From NCBI GenBank assembly GCA_044225675.1, contig JBGAIH010000014.1, positions 53,522 through 117,521 of the forward strand: a stretch of 64,000 nt of DNA. Reading direction: 5' to 3'. Source of the stretch: JACMQX01 sp044225675 (lineage in GTDB: Bacteria > Pseudomonadota > Gammaproteobacteria > Burkholderiales > Burkholderiaceae_C). The position numbers and the translations under genes are program-made. Below, one piece after another: positions 49,190 through 58,187 of the stretch; the first letter of the stretch is position 1, and each line of letters opens with the position of its first letter. The notes beneath the pieces were generated by a model. That model saw nothing but the letters and a program-made list of their open reading frames with translations. It was not told the DNA's origin and searched no databases.

Positions 49190-50032
49190 ATGACGCCTCT
49201 TTTCTGGAACCTTCCCGGGGACCCTTCGGGCCGCCGCTACGCTGTGCATATAGGAAGCGAAGCCAAGGGCGAAGCGCCGCCCCTGCTGCTGATCCACGGT
49301 ATCGGGCCGGGGACCTCCGTCCTCGCCAACTTCGGCGGGGCGCTGCCCGCGCTGAGCGCCGGACGCACCGTCTACGGGATCGACCTGCTGGGTTTTGGTG
49401 CATCGGCACAGCCGGGCATGGATGTGGCATTCGACTTCGCTGCGTGGGTATCGCAAGCCCGGGACGCGCTCACGCGCATCGCAGCGCGTCACCCGCACAG
49501 CGAAGTGCAGGTGTGGGGCCAGTCGCTGGGCGCCGCCATCGCACTGCGTGCAAGTACCGCACAGCCGGCCGTGCGCCGCATCGTCTGCACCGGTGCGGGC
49601 GGTGGCGCGCGAACGCTCAACGACGCACTGGCCCGCTTCTGGACCGTGCCCGACTCGCCCGGGCAATTGCGTGAGGCCATGGCAGGCGCCGTCTACGACC
49701 CCGGCCGGCTGTCGGACGAGCAGATCGCGCAGCGCTTTGCCAACCTGCAGGCCGGCGCGGGCGAAGCCTTCCGCGCCATGATGCGAGGCGACCGCGAAGC
49801 GTATCTGCGCAGCTGCTGGCTGGCGCCCGAGCTGCTGCGCCAGGTGCAGGCGCAGGTGCTGCTCATCCACGGCCGCGAGGACCGCCCCGTGCCCTGGCGC
49901 GACAGCGCGATGCACCTGGCCGAGCACATCGACCAGGCGACGCTGGTTGTGCTGGGCCGCTGTGGCCACAATCCCCTGATCGAACAGGCACAGCACGTGC
50001 TGGACCTGGCCATCAACCATTTGCGCACATGA
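49190..50032 (+). CDS. Second alpha/beta hydrolase of the catabolic cluster
   Basis: A 280-aa alpha/beta hydrolase: LLLIHGIGPGTSVLANFG, nucleophile elbow VQVWGQSLGAAIAL, acid in LLIHGREDRPVPW, His in LGRCGHNPLIEQ. The elbow GQSLG differs from the upstream partner's GTSLG; the two proteins are not obvious duplicates. The ATG at 49190 starts MTPLFWNLPGDP; the frame is open further upstream into the promoter. Overlaps the RidA-type gene by 4 bases. Confidence 0.85.
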   Translation: MTPLFWNLPGDPSGRRYAVHIGSEAKGEAPPLLLIHGIGPGTSVLANFGGALPALSAGRTVYGIDLLGFGASAQPGMDVAFDFAAWVSQARDALTRIAARHPHSEVQVWGQSLGAAIALRASTAQPAVRRIVCTGAGGGARTLNDALARFWTVPDSPGQLREAMAGAVYDPGRLSDEQIAQRFANLQAGAGEAFRAMMRGDREAYLRSCWLAPELLRQVQAQVLLIHGREDRPVPWRDSAMHLAEHIDQATLVVLGRCGHNPLIEQAQHVLDLAINHLRT

Positions 50033-50430
50033 CCACCGAATTCATCAATCCTCCGACGCTGCCGGCACCCGTCGGCCCCTATTCGCAGCTGGCGCTTACC
50101 GACGGGCCAGGCCGCTGGCTGCACATCGCCGGGCAGGTCGGGGTGGAAGACGACGGCAGCATCCCCGACGACGCTGCCCGCCAGGGTGACCTGGCCTGGG
50201 GCGCCATCCACCGTGCACTGGAGGCGGCGGAGATGGACATGTCGCACGTCGTCAAGGTGACGGTCTTCGTGGTGCACCGCGCCGACCTGGCGCCGCTGCG
50301 CGAAGTGCGGCTGCGCCACATCGGCGCGAGCCGGCCGGCGTCTACCCTGGTGCTGGTGGCCGGGCTGGTGGACGAGCGCTTCAAGGTCGAGGTCGAGGCG
50401 GTCGCCTTCAAGCCGCTGGCTGCGGCCTGA
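50029..50430 (+). CDS. RidA/YjgF-family protein lacking the catalytic arginine
   Basis: A 133-aa Rid-family protein: PAPVGPYSQLALTDG at the N-terminus and VEVEAVAFKPL at the C-terminus. The active-site Arg (Arg105 in Salmonella/E. coli RidA, PARS) is Ser here (RPASTLVLVAGL), so 2-iminobutanoate deamination is not expected; it belongs with the non-archetypal Rid subfamilies found in catabolic operons. Between the hydrolase and tetR genes, with ATGA coupling upstream. Confidence 0.85.
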   Translation: MTTEFINPPTLPAPVGPYSQLALTDGPGRWLHIAGQVGVEDDGSIPDDAARQGDLAWGAIHRALEAAEMDMSHVVKVTVFVVHRADLAPLREVRLRHIGASRPASTLVLVAGLVDERFKVEVEAVAFKPLAAA

Positions 50431-50434
50431 CGCC

Positions 50435-51019
50435 ATGGCTCAGGTCAAGAAGGAAGAGGTGCGCCGGGCGATCCTCGCCTCGGCGTTCGAGCTGTTCACC
50501 CGGCAGGGCTACATCGGCACCTCGCTGCCAGCCATCGCCAAGGGCGCGGGCATCTCGCCGCCCAACGTGTACTCGTACTTTCCGTCGAAGCTGGCCATCC
50601 TGTACGCCATCTTCGACCCGTGGATCCGCGAACGATTTGCCGAACTCGAGGCGCATCTGGCCGCCATCGCCGACCCCACGCAACGGCTGCGCGCGCTTTT
50701 CACATTCCTCTGGCGCGACCTGCCGGGCCTGCACGGCGGCTTCGCCAACAACGTGATCCAGGCCATTGCCACGGCCACGCCGCAGGACCAGTACCGTACC
50801 GACCTCATCGCGTGGATGGAAGAGCGCATTGGCCAGCTCGCCCTGGCCGCGCTGCCACCCTCGCGCCATCACCTGTTCGCCGGCACCGACCTTCCGCATC
50901 TGATCGTGATGACGCTGGACGGCTACATCGTCTACCACCACACGCAGCCGATGCGCTCGTGCAGTCCGCAGACCATCGACGCATTCTGCGAAATGCTGCT
51001 TGGCCGGCCGGCCGACTGA
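50435..51019 (+). CDS. TetR-family regulator of the catabolic cluster
   Basis: A 194-aa TetR regulator: helix-turn-helix RRAILASAFELFTRQGYIG, LPAIAKGAGISPPNVYSYF, then a helical ligand domain. Four bases separate it from the RidA-type stop, so it is co-transcribed with the rightward operon and probably represses both operons until a pathway intermediate binds (inference). Confidence 0.88.
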   Translation: MAQVKKEEVRRAILASAFELFTRQGYIGTSLPAIAKGAGISPPNVYSYFPSKLAILYAIFDPWIRERFAELEAHLAAIADPTQRLRALFTFLWRDLPGLHGGFANNVIQAIATATPQDQYRTDLIAWMEERIGQLALAALPPSRHHLFAGTDLPHLIVMTLDGYIVYHHTQPMRSCSPQTIDAFCEMLLGRPAD

Positions 51020-51075
51020 GCGCCTGCGCCGGCGACCTGCTGCGGCAAGCCCTGCAGATGGACGGGACCCGGTCA

Positions 51076-51100
51076 TACCCATCTGGCATTCTGGTAATAT
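51076..51100 (+). promoter_or_regulatory. Promoter/operator candidate of the toxin-antitoxin pair
   Basis: TACC (51076-51079) and GGTA (51093-51096) flank a dyad, and TAATAT (51095-51100) is a good -10 hexamer about 40 bases before the antitoxin start. Overlap of dyad and -10 is typical for autorepressed RHH antitoxin promoters. Tentative. Confidence 0.35.
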
Positions 51101-51139
51101 CGCGGCATCGCACACAGCAGTTCGTGCACTGCAGTCCCC

Positions 51140-51382
51140 ATGAAAGCCATGACGATCAAGCTGCCCGACGCGCTGGACCTCCAGCTCACGCATTTTGTCC
51201 ATGCCCATGCCGGCATGAGCAAGAGTGCCGTCGTGCGCCAGGCAATCGAGTTCTACCTCTCCATGGCGCCGCAGGGGCCGGCGCAGTCCGCGGCCGTGGC
51301 GGCCCGCAAGTGGGCCGGCATCGTGTCAGGGCCGGCCGACCTGGCCTCCAACCCTGCCCACCTCGACGACTTCGGCCGATGA
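51140..51382 (+). CDS. Ribbon-helix-helix antitoxin
   Basis: An 80-aa protein with an N-terminal RHH motif (MTIKLPDALDLQLTHFVHAHAG, then SKSAVVRQAIEFYL) like CopG/VapB-type antitoxins, and a C-terminal tail that would neutralise the toxin. Its stop codon overlaps the PIN-domain start (ATGA). ATG at 51149 is an alternative start. Confidence 0.85.
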   Translation: MKAMTIKLPDALDLQLTHFVHAHAGMSKSAVVRQAIEFYLSMAPQGPAQSAAVAARKWAGIVSGPADLASNPAHLDDFGR

Positions 51383-51813
51383 CGAAAGCTGCGCCCGGCC
51401 TGCGCAACGCAGTGCTGGTGGACACGGGGCCACTCGTCGCCCTGCTCAACGCCCGCGACACGCACCATCACTGGGTCATGCAGCAGCTCGCGTCCATCCA
51501 GCCGCCGCTCATCACCTGCGAGGCGGTGCTGGCCGAAGCCACCCACCTCGTGCGGCATCTGCCGGGCGGCCGCGCGGCTCTGCTCGACATGGTCCATGAA
51601 GGCTTTCTGTCGATCGGCCTGGAACTGGCGCGCCAGTCGGCCGAACTGCGCAGCCTCGTGCGGCGCTACACCTCCGTCCCGATGTCCCTGGCCGACGCCT
51701 GCATGGTGCGGCTGGCCGAACTGAACCCACGCAGCCCGCTTTGGACGCTGGACAGCGACTTCGCCGTCTACCGCAAGAACGGCCGCCACGTGATCCCGCT
51801 CATTGCGCCCTGA
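51379..51813 (+). CDS. PIN-domain ribonuclease toxin (VapC-like)
   Basis: A 144-aa PIN-domain protein. The acidic active site is visible: Asp in LVDTGPLVALLN, Glu in TCEAVLAEATHL, Asp in SLADACMVRLAE and Asp in LDSDFAVYRK. PIN toxins cleave tRNA or rRNA. Together with the overlapping RHH gene it forms a type II toxin-antitoxin module on the + strand downstream of the catabolic cluster. Confidence 0.88.
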   Translation: MTKAAPGLRNAVLVDTGPLVALLNARDTHHHWVMQQLASIQPPLITCEAVLAEATHLVRHLPGGRAALLDMVHEGFLSIGLELARQSAELRSLVRRYTSVPMSLADACMVRLAELNPRSPLWTLDSDFAVYRKNGRHVIPLIAP

Positions 51814-51927
51814 GCTGCGGCTGCCGCCCCTGACACCCCGGCGGCGCGCCCGGCGGCCTGCAGCGCCCTCACACGCAGCGCACTCACACGCAGCACCGGC
51901 ACCGCCCGCCGGTGAGACAATAGCGGC

Positions 51928-52872
51928 ATGAGTGCCGTATGGATCGATGACCAGCCCGCTGCAGAGCAGCCCGCGCCAGCCGCCGCCCCGCGCGACGGCC
52001 TGAAGATCGAGCGCGAAGCCCACAAGCTCGAAAAGCGCCTGTGCCGCGAGGTCGGCCGCGCGATCGTGGACTACAACATGATCGGCGAAGGCGACAAGGT
52101 CATGGTCTGCATGTCGGGCGGCAAGGACAGCTACGGCATGCTGGACATCCTGCTCAAGCTCAAGGCCCGCGCGCCGGTCAACTTCGAGCTGATCGCCGTC
52201 AACCTCGACCAGAAGCAGCCCGGCTTTCCGGAGCACGTGCTGCCCGAGTACCTCGCCCGCACCGGCGTGCCCTTCCACATCGAGAACCAGGACACCTACT
52301 CCATCGTCAAGCGCGTGGTGCCCGAAGGCAAGACGATGTGCAGCCTGTGCAGCCGGCTGCGCCGGGGCATTCTCTACCGCGTGGCCGACGAGCTGGGCGC
52401 CACCAGGATCGCTCTGGGCCACCACCGCGACGACATCCTGCAGACCTTCTTCCTCAACATGTTCTTCGGCGCCAAGCTCAAGGGCATGCCGCCCAAGCTG
52501 GTGAGCGACGACGGCCGCCACGTGGTGATCCGCCCGCTGGCCTACGTGCCCGAGAAGGACCTCGCGCGCTGGGCCGCCCACCGCGAATTCCCCATCATCC
52601 CCTGCACCCTCTGCGGCAGCCAGGAGAACCTGCAGCGCAAGCAGGTCGGCGCCATGCTGCGCGAGTGGGAAAAGAAGTTCCCCGGCCGCATCGAGAGCAT
52701 GGCCAGCGCGTTACAAAATGTCGTGCCCTCGCACCTGATGGACGGAACGCTGCACGACTTCAAGAGTCTCACTCCCACGGGCGTGGCCAGCGACGATGGC
52801 GACAAGGCCTTCGACGCCGAGGAGTTCCCGCCGCCGGCCGCCCTGCCGGGCCTGCAGATCGTCAAGCTCTGA
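51928..52872 (+). CDS. ttcA: tRNA 2-thiocytidine(32) synthetase TtcA
   Basis: TtcA thiolates C32 of certain tRNAs using ATP and a [4Fe-4S] cluster. The 314-aa protein has the PP-loop CMSGGKDSYGML, the cluster cysteines CSLCSRLRRGILY and PCTLCGSQENLQR, and LGHHRDDILQTF. The N-terminus has a Pro/Ala leader of about 25 residues before the conserved region. Confidence 0.95.
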   Translation: MSAVWIDDQPAAEQPAPAAAPRDGLKIEREAHKLEKRLCREVGRAIVDYNMIGEGDKVMVCMSGGKDSYGMLDILLKLKARAPVNFELIAVNLDQKQPGFPEHVLPEYLARTGVPFHIENQDTYSIVKRVVPEGKTMCSLCSRLRRGILYRVADELGATRIALGHHRDDILQTFFLNMFFGAKLKGMPPKLVSDDGRHVVIRPLAYVPEKDLARWAAHREFPIIPCTLCGSQENLQRKQVGAMLREWEKKFPGRIESMASALQNVVPSHLMDGTLHDFKSLTPTGVASDDGDKAFDAEEFPPPAALPGLQIVKL

Positions 52873-52909
52873 CGCCGCGGCGGGCGCGCCCCTCAAGGAG
52901 AACGCAAGC

Positions 52910-53602
52910 ATGAACAACTTTGTGAACTCGCCCCGGATGGTGGCTGGCGCGGCGGCTGACGTGCCCGCTCACCTGCCGGCGCACGCGCCTGCCCGCGCCC
53001 CGGCCATCGCCTGGCGCTGGCTGGCCGCATCGGCCCTGTTGGCCGCTGCGGCGCTGCTGCAGGGCTGCGCCACCACCTGGCGCGTCGACAGCGACGTGCG
53101 CACCTTCTCCACCCTGCCTGCGCTGCAGCCCGGCTCGACCTATCGCTTCGAGCGCCTGCCTTCGCAGCAGGCGCATGGCGAGCAGCAGCAGGCCATCGAG
53201 TCCATCGCCCAGCAGTCGCTGGAGCGCTACGGCCTGCTGCGCGACGAACAGGCGGCGCAGTACAGCGTCCAGGTCGGCGCCCGCGCCCAGCGGGAAGCCT
53301 CGCCCTGGGAAGACAACTGGCTGATGCCCGGCCGCGACTACGTCGTCAACGGCGCGGGCCAGGTCATCTGGGTGCAGTCCTTCGCGCGGCCGGAGCTGCC
53401 CTGGTTCCGGCGTGAGGTCGGCGTCGTGATCCGCGACCTGCGGCAGGCCGGCAAGGTCGTCTATGAAACGCAGGCGGCCCATGAAGGCCGCTGGGCCGAC
53501 AGCAGCCTGATCCTGCCGGCGCTGTTCGACTCGGCCCTGACCGACTTTCCGCAGGCCACGGCCGGCGTCAAGCGCGTGTCGGTGACGGTGCCGCTCAAGT
53601 AG
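52910..53602 (+). CDS. DUF4136-type lipoprotein
   Basis: A 230-aa protein. A long, Pro/Ala-rich N-terminus leads to a hydrophobic helix and lipobox ALLQGC with Cys near residue 46, so the signal sequence is unusually long. The mature part, with DVRTFSTLPALQPGSTYRFERLP and VVIRDLRQAGKVVYETQAAHEG, matches DUF4136 lipoproteins. The ATG at 52910 has an AAGGAG ribosome site. Function unknown; probably cell-envelope associated. Confidence 0.8.
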   Translation: MNNFVNSPRMVAGAAADVPAHLPAHAPARAPAIAWRWLAASALLAAAALLQGCATTWRVDSDVRTFSTLPALQPGSTYRFERLPSQQAHGEQQQAIESIAQQSLERYGLLRDEQAAQYSVQVGARAQREASPWEDNWLMPGRDYVVNGAGQVIWVQSFARPELPWFRREVGVVIRDLRQAGKVVYETQAAHEGRWADSSLILPALFDSALTDFPQATAGVKRVSVTVPLK

Positions 53603-53690
53603 CGCCTTCCCGGCGCGGCGTGGACGGCGCGCGCGTGCGCACGCCGGGCGCCGCGAACGCGCCTTGCGGGCGCTCCCTACAATCGGCGGC

Positions 53691-54332
53691 ATGGACGCCA
53701 CCCGAATCATCGCCATTCGCCATGGCGAAACCGACTGGAACGCCGACTCGCGCATCCAGGGCCACACCGACATCCCCCTGAACGACATGGGCCGCCGCCA
53801 GGCCGCCAGGCTCGCGCGGGCCATGGCCAGCCAGCCGCCGCTCGACGCGATCTACAGCAGCGACCTGCTGCGCGCGCACCAGACCGCGCAGGCCGTGGCC
53901 GACGCCACCGGCGCGCCCGTGACCACCCACCTGGGCCTGCGCGAGCGCCGCTTCGGCAAGTTCGAGGGACGGACCTTTGCCGAGATCGAGCGCGACCTGC
54001 CGGACCAGGCGCTGCGCTGGCGCAAGCGCGATCCGGACTTCGCGCCGCTGGGCGGCGAGTCGCTGCTCACGCTGCGCGAGCGCGTCGTCGCCACCGCGGC
54101 CGAGCTTGCGGCGCGCCATGCGGGCGGGCACATCGCCCTCGTGGCGCACGGCGGCGTGCTCGACATCCTCTACCGCGCAGCCACCGGACAAGACCTTCTG
54201 GCGCCCCGCACGTGGCTTCTGTCGAACGCGGCGATCAACCGCTTGCTGTGGACGCCCGATGGATTTACCCTCATCGGCTGGTCTGACACTGCCCACCTTG
54301 ACGATGACGCCATCGACGAATCCCACACCTGA
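53691..54332 (+). CDS. Histidine phosphatase (phosphoglycerate mutase-like)
   Basis: A 213-aa histidine-phosphatase superfamily protein: RHG motif IAIRHGETDWNADSRIQG with catalytic His near residue 11, YSSDLLRAHQTA, LRERRFGKFEG and second His in LVAHGGVLDI. The ERxFG pattern fits cofactor-dependent phosphatases (GpmB/CobC-like) rather than glycolytic mutase. The 3' end overlaps the next gene by 29 bases. Confidence 0.88.
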   Translation: MDATRIIAIRHGETDWNADSRIQGHTDIPLNDMGRRQAARLARAMASQPPLDAIYSSDLLRAHQTAQAVADATGAPVTTHLGLRERRFGKFEGRTFAEIERDLPDQALRWRKRDPDFAPLGGESLLTLRERVVATAAELAARHAGGHIALVAHGGVLDILYRAATGQDLLAPRTWLLSNAAINRLLWTPDGFTLIGWSDTAHLDDDAIDESHT

Positions 54333-55506
54333 CGCCCCCACCCGCGCGCCCCTGCCCGAGGCGCTGCGCCAGCTCATCGGCCGGCCGGTGGACGCCATCG
54401 ACACGCCGGCGCTGGTGGTCGACCTTGACGCCATGGAGCGCAACCTCACCCGCATGGCGGAGTTCGCGAAGAAGCATGACGTGCGCTGGCGGCCCCACGC
54501 CAAGATGCACAAAAGCTCGGCCATCGCCAAGCTGCAGATGCGCGCCGGCGCCGTCGGCGTCTGCGTGCAGAAAACGGCCGAGGCCGAGGCCATGGTCGCC
54601 GGCGGCGTCAGCAACGTCTACATCAGCAACGAAGTCATTGCACCGGCCAAGCTCGCCCGCGTCGCGGCGCTGGCGCGCCAGCTGGCGGCCGTGCGCGGGC
54701 AACTCGCCATCGCGGTCGACAGCCTCGAAGGTGTGCACCGCCTGGGCGCGGCCATGGCCGGCAGCCCGGCAGTGATCGACGTGTTCGTGGAGATCGACGT
54801 CGGCCACCACCGCTGCGGCGTCATTCCCGGCGCGGCGGCGGTGCATCTGGCGCAGAAGATCGGCGAGCACCCGGCCCTGCGCTTTGCCGGCCTGCAGGCC
54901 TACCACGGCAAGGCCCAGCACCAGCGCTCGCCGCAGGAGCGGCGCGAGACCATCGCCATCGCTGTGGAAGACGTGCTCTACACCCGCAAGCTGCTGGAAG
55001 AAGCGGGCATTGCGGTGGAACTGGTCACCGGCGCCGGCACCGGCACCCTCGTGCTGGAGGCCGCCAGCGGCGTGTACGGCGAGCTGCAGGCCGGCTCCTT
55101 CCTCTTCATGGACGCCGACTATGCGGCCAACGAGCGCGACCCGGCCAGCCCGAAGTTCGAGCATGCGCTTTTCATCAAGACCCAGGTCATGAGCACCGGC
55201 GCCGACCACGCCGTCTGCGACGCCGGCCACAAGAGCCACGCCATCGACACCGGCCTGCCCACGGTCCACGCGCTGGACGACGCGCATGCGCTCGACTACT
55301 TCAACGGCGGCGACGAGCACGGCGTGCTGCGCGTCGCCCCGCGCGGCGGTCGCCTGCCCGCGCTCGGCCAGTTCCTCTGGCTCATCCCGGGCCACTGCGA
55401 CCCGACCATCAACCTGCACGACTTCATGATCGGCGTGCGCGGCGGGCTGGGCCAGGGGCAGGTGGAGCGGATCATCCGGGTGGATGCGCGTGGGGCGTTG
55501 ACCTGA
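54304..55506 (+). CDS. D-threonine aldolase-like PLP enzyme (DSD1 family)
   Basis: A 400-aa fold-type III PLP protein. The PLP lysine is in RWRPHAKMHKSSAIA (about residue 64), and the metal site in PGHCDPTINLHD at the C-terminus is the HxD of metal-dependent D-threonine aldolase, D-serine dehydratase and 3-hydroxyaspartate aldolase. It likely cleaves D-3-hydroxy amino acids to glycine and an aldehyde or deaminates D-serine. Start ATG at 54304 lies within the phosphatase gene in another frame. Confidence 0.87.
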   Translation: MTPSTNPTPDAPTRAPLPEALRQLIGRPVDAIDTPALVVDLDAMERNLTRMAEFAKKHDVRWRPHAKMHKSSAIAKLQMRAGAVGVCVQKTAEAEAMVAGGVSNVYISNEVIAPAKLARVAALARQLAAVRGQLAIAVDSLEGVHRLGAAMAGSPAVIDVFVEIDVGHHRCGVIPGAAAVHLAQKIGEHPALRFAGLQAYHGKAQHQRSPQERRETIAIAVEDVLYTRKLLEEAGIAVELVTGAGTGTLVLEAASGVYGELQAGSFLFMDADYAANERDPASPKFEHALFIKTQVMSTGADHAVCDAGHKSHAIDTGLPTVHALDDAHALDYFNGGDEHGVLRVAPRGGRLPALGQFLWLIPGHCDPTINLHDFMIGVRGGLGQGQVERIIRVDARGALT

Positions 55507-55603
55507 GGCGCGGTCCGCCCAGCCGTATGTGCGGCGCGAACCAGGAAACCGACAGAACTTCAGGCGTTCTGCGGGCCGACGGTCCCTTTCACCCTCCCTG
55601 GCC

Positions 55604-56578
55604 GTGAACCGCCATTTCATCCTGCTATGGTGGCTGGCTCTGATAGCGCTGGTCGCGGCACTGCCTTTGGTCGCCATCCACGAGTCCGTGAGTACGCAGG
55701 AAGTCGCGCAAGCCGCCATCGAGCGCGCTGCCCAACCCACCGCGAGAATGGTGGCCTGCGCCGACATCAAGGACGCAGAGACCCGTGCCGACGACTGGTT
55801 CTGCAGCATTCGGCCTTCCGCTTCCCGGGAAGCCGACTTCGCCGTCATCGGCGACAGTCACAGTGCCGGCCTCATCCACGCATGGGAGGCTGCAGCAACG
55901 CGAAGCGGTCGCAGCGGTCTCCTGTCCAGCCGCAGCGGCTGCCCCCCACTTCTCGACGTCTTTCCGACGAGCCGGACCCGAACTGATGCCCTCCGATGCC
56001 AGGCGCTCAACCGCCGGCTTTTCGAGTTCATCCGGATCCATCGGATCACCGACGTTTTCCTTGTCGCCAAGTGGAGCTACTACACCGAGCCGTGGGGACC
56101 GAACTACATCAATGCGATCAGCCTGCGGTCTGATGAGAGGGCGACACCCTCGTCAACGCGGATCGCCTTCAGGCAAGGCGTCAGGCAAACAGCCAATGCC
56201 TATCGCCAGGCAGGCATCCGGCTTCACATCATCGAGCAGGTTCCTCAGCAGCTCAAGGGGCCGGCTGCCATCTACGCCGACGCGCTCACCGATCCGTCAA
56301 AAACCATTGAACGCCTGCGGGCGCTGTCCGTGCAGCGGGTCGAGCACGAGCGCCTGCAGGCGTTCGTCAGGTCGGTGTTCGCCAGCGAGGCCGCGCCGGC
56401 CGGCGTATCCGTGATCAACGTCGACAGCGACTTCTGCGACGATACCGCGTGCCTGGCTGGCATGCCGGGCACATCGTTCTATCAGGACAGAAGCCATCTG
56501 TCCGCCGCCGGCGCAACCCGCCTCGTGCCTCGCTTCACGCGACTGCTGGGGCCGAAGGGGAAGGAGGAGACGCCGTGA
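55604..56578 (+). CDS. Orphan SGNH domain of an OafA-type acyltransferase
   Basis: About 324 residues from a GTG at 55604. One transmembrane helix (LLWWLALIALVAALPLVA) is followed by an SGNH domain: block I FAVIGDSHSAGLIHAW and block V DRSHLSAAGATRL. This equals the C-terminal half of acyltransferase_3-SGNH (OafA-like) proteins, whose ten-helix membrane domain is absent. The start is uncertain (the frame is open to a GTG at 55529), and no ribosome site is evident. Either a stand-alone esterase-like domain or a truncated remnant at the island boundary. Confidence 0.65.
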   Translation: MNRHFILLWWLALIALVAALPLVAIHESVSTQEVAQAAIERAAQPTARMVACADIKDAETRADDWFCSIRPSASREADFAVIGDSHSAGLIHAWEAAATRSGRSGLLSSRSGCPPLLDVFPTSRTRTDALRCQALNRRLFEFIRIHRITDVFLVAKWSYYTEPWGPNYINAISLRSDERATPSSTRIAFRQGVRQTANAYRQAGIRLHIIEQVPQQLKGPAAIYADALTDPSKTIERLRALSVQRVEHERLQAFVRSVFASEAAPAGVSVINVDSDFCDDTACLAGMPGTSFYQDRSHLSAAGATRLVPRFTRLLGPKGKEETP

Positions 56579-57053
56579 CAGGCCTCGTTTCGCTCCCGGG
56601 AGCTGTTGGTTTGGGCAATCTCTAAACATAACCAGTCCGCCGCCACCCGTCTGCGGCAGAGTAGTCGAATCTTCCGTATCGCCGGGACGTCCGTGAACTC
56701 GTGACGGCAGTTGTTGAGCGCCAGCAGCACGCTCGCCAAGCCTCTTGAGCGTTCGTCTCAATCGATTTCGAAGGATTTAACGAGATCTAGAATCTTCTGG
56801 TGAGTCAGGATCCAGTCACGAGCTAAATTCTCACCGCAAATCCAATCTAAGTTGAGCCCCCACGTCGTATGGGACGAGGACAAGCAACGCCCAGAGGCCT
56901 GAGAGCATTCAAAAACCACTCGCGGCAAAGGTTCATCTGGAATCAGTAGGCGACTACCTTCTTTTTCATGAACCAAGAGTCCGAACATTCGGTCTTTTTT
57001 CAAGACTGGCTTCGGCGTACCGAGAAAATAATGTTCAGCATCTTGCCCTTTAA

Positions 57054-58187
57054 GGCTACGCTGATTTAGCCCTCGATTTCCGCAACGCTCGATGACCCCA
57101 TTTCACATTGCGCGTGTTCATGCCCAAGAAGGCGGACTTGGGCGTTGTCCTGCTGCTTTCGAAGGCCTTGCGGCCTCTCTTTGTCCCTTACGGACGCACC
57201 TGTGCCAGCAACAGCCCTCGGCTCATGTAGATGTTGACCAATGCCAACGCCGTGAACGCGCGCGTCGCGTTCTTGTGCAGGCCGCGGTAGCGCACCTTGC
57301 TGAACCCCCCACTGCCGCTTGATGATCGCGAACACGTGCTCAACGCGTGCCCGGACCTTGGACTTCTCACGATTCTTGCGCCGCTGCTCTCGTCGGGCAC
57401 CCCATTGATATGGCGCACCCTCTGGTTCGTACAGTCTTCGGCCAGCGGCGCCTTGGCTGCGATCAGTTCTTGCTGGCTGGCATACGCATTGTCGCCGTAG
57501 ACCTTGAACTCTCCGCCGTGCAGCAAGTCGGGTAACGGGTGCTTGTCATGCACATTCGCGGCCGTCACCACCGCGCTGTGTGCCAGTCCCCAGTGGCTGT
57601 CCACCCCGATATGCAGCTTCATGCCAAAGAAGTAGTTCTTGCCCTTGCTCCACCGGCTGCTCCGGGGTCGCGCTTCTTCTGCCTGTTCTTCGTCGAGCTG
57701 GGCGCGCTGATGATGGTGGCATCCACGATCGTGCCCGTGCCCACCCTCATACCCTGGCCCTGCAGTACCTCGCCCACCTTGGCAAACAGCGCCGCTCCAA
57801 GTTGATGCTGCTCCAGCAATCGCCGAAACCGCAGCAGCGTGCCGTCGGGAACCCGCTCGCGTCCCAGGTCAATGCCCACGAAGCTGCGCAGGCTGGCACT
57901 GTCATACAGCGCCTCTTCGCAAGCCTCGTCGGCCAGGTTGAACCAGTGCTGCACGAACAGCATGCGCATCATGCGCTCCAGCCCGATCGGCGGGCCGCCT
58001 TCCCCTTGGGAGTAGTACGCTCCACCACACTGCCACGGCACAATCTTGTCCATCGTCGGCACGATCGCGTCGCGTCGGGCGACGGAATTGCTCGAAGTTC
58101 TTGTCCGCTTCCATGGCAAGGGTTTGCTGTTTCATGAATCGCTCAACGCATCACAGGGCTAATTGGTGGACCTTTTTCAGCGTAGCC
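57054..58187 (-). mobile_element. IS5-family element (1134 bp) flanked by TTAA
   Basis: Terminal inverted repeats GGCTACGCTGA (57054-57064) and TCAGCGTAGCC (58177-58187) bound the element, and both flanks carry TTAA (57050-57053, 58188-58191), a 4-bp target duplication. It contains a decayed IS5-type transposase reading leftward. GC content is clearly higher than the flanking island DNA. Confidence 0.88.
57187..58135 (-). pseudogene. Frameshifted IS5-family transposase
   Basis: Pieces of one transposase occur in shifting frames. The start is QQTLAMEADKNFEQFRRPTRRD from 58135; then VGIDLGRERVPDGTLLRFRRLL and VGTGTIVDATIISAPSSTKN; then KLHIGVDSHWGLAHSAVVTAAN from 57622; then, after another shift, HVFAIIKRQWG, and finally KVRYRGLHKNATRAF. 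At least four frame changes are needed, so the element cannot make its own transposase. Sequencing indels are an alternative explanation, but neighbouring genes are intact. Confidence 0.85.

Noticed and set aside
56482..56761. Short - strand frames overlapping the 3' end of the SGNH gene
   Set aside because: Arg/Cys-rich shadow composition; no recognisable domain or ribosome site.
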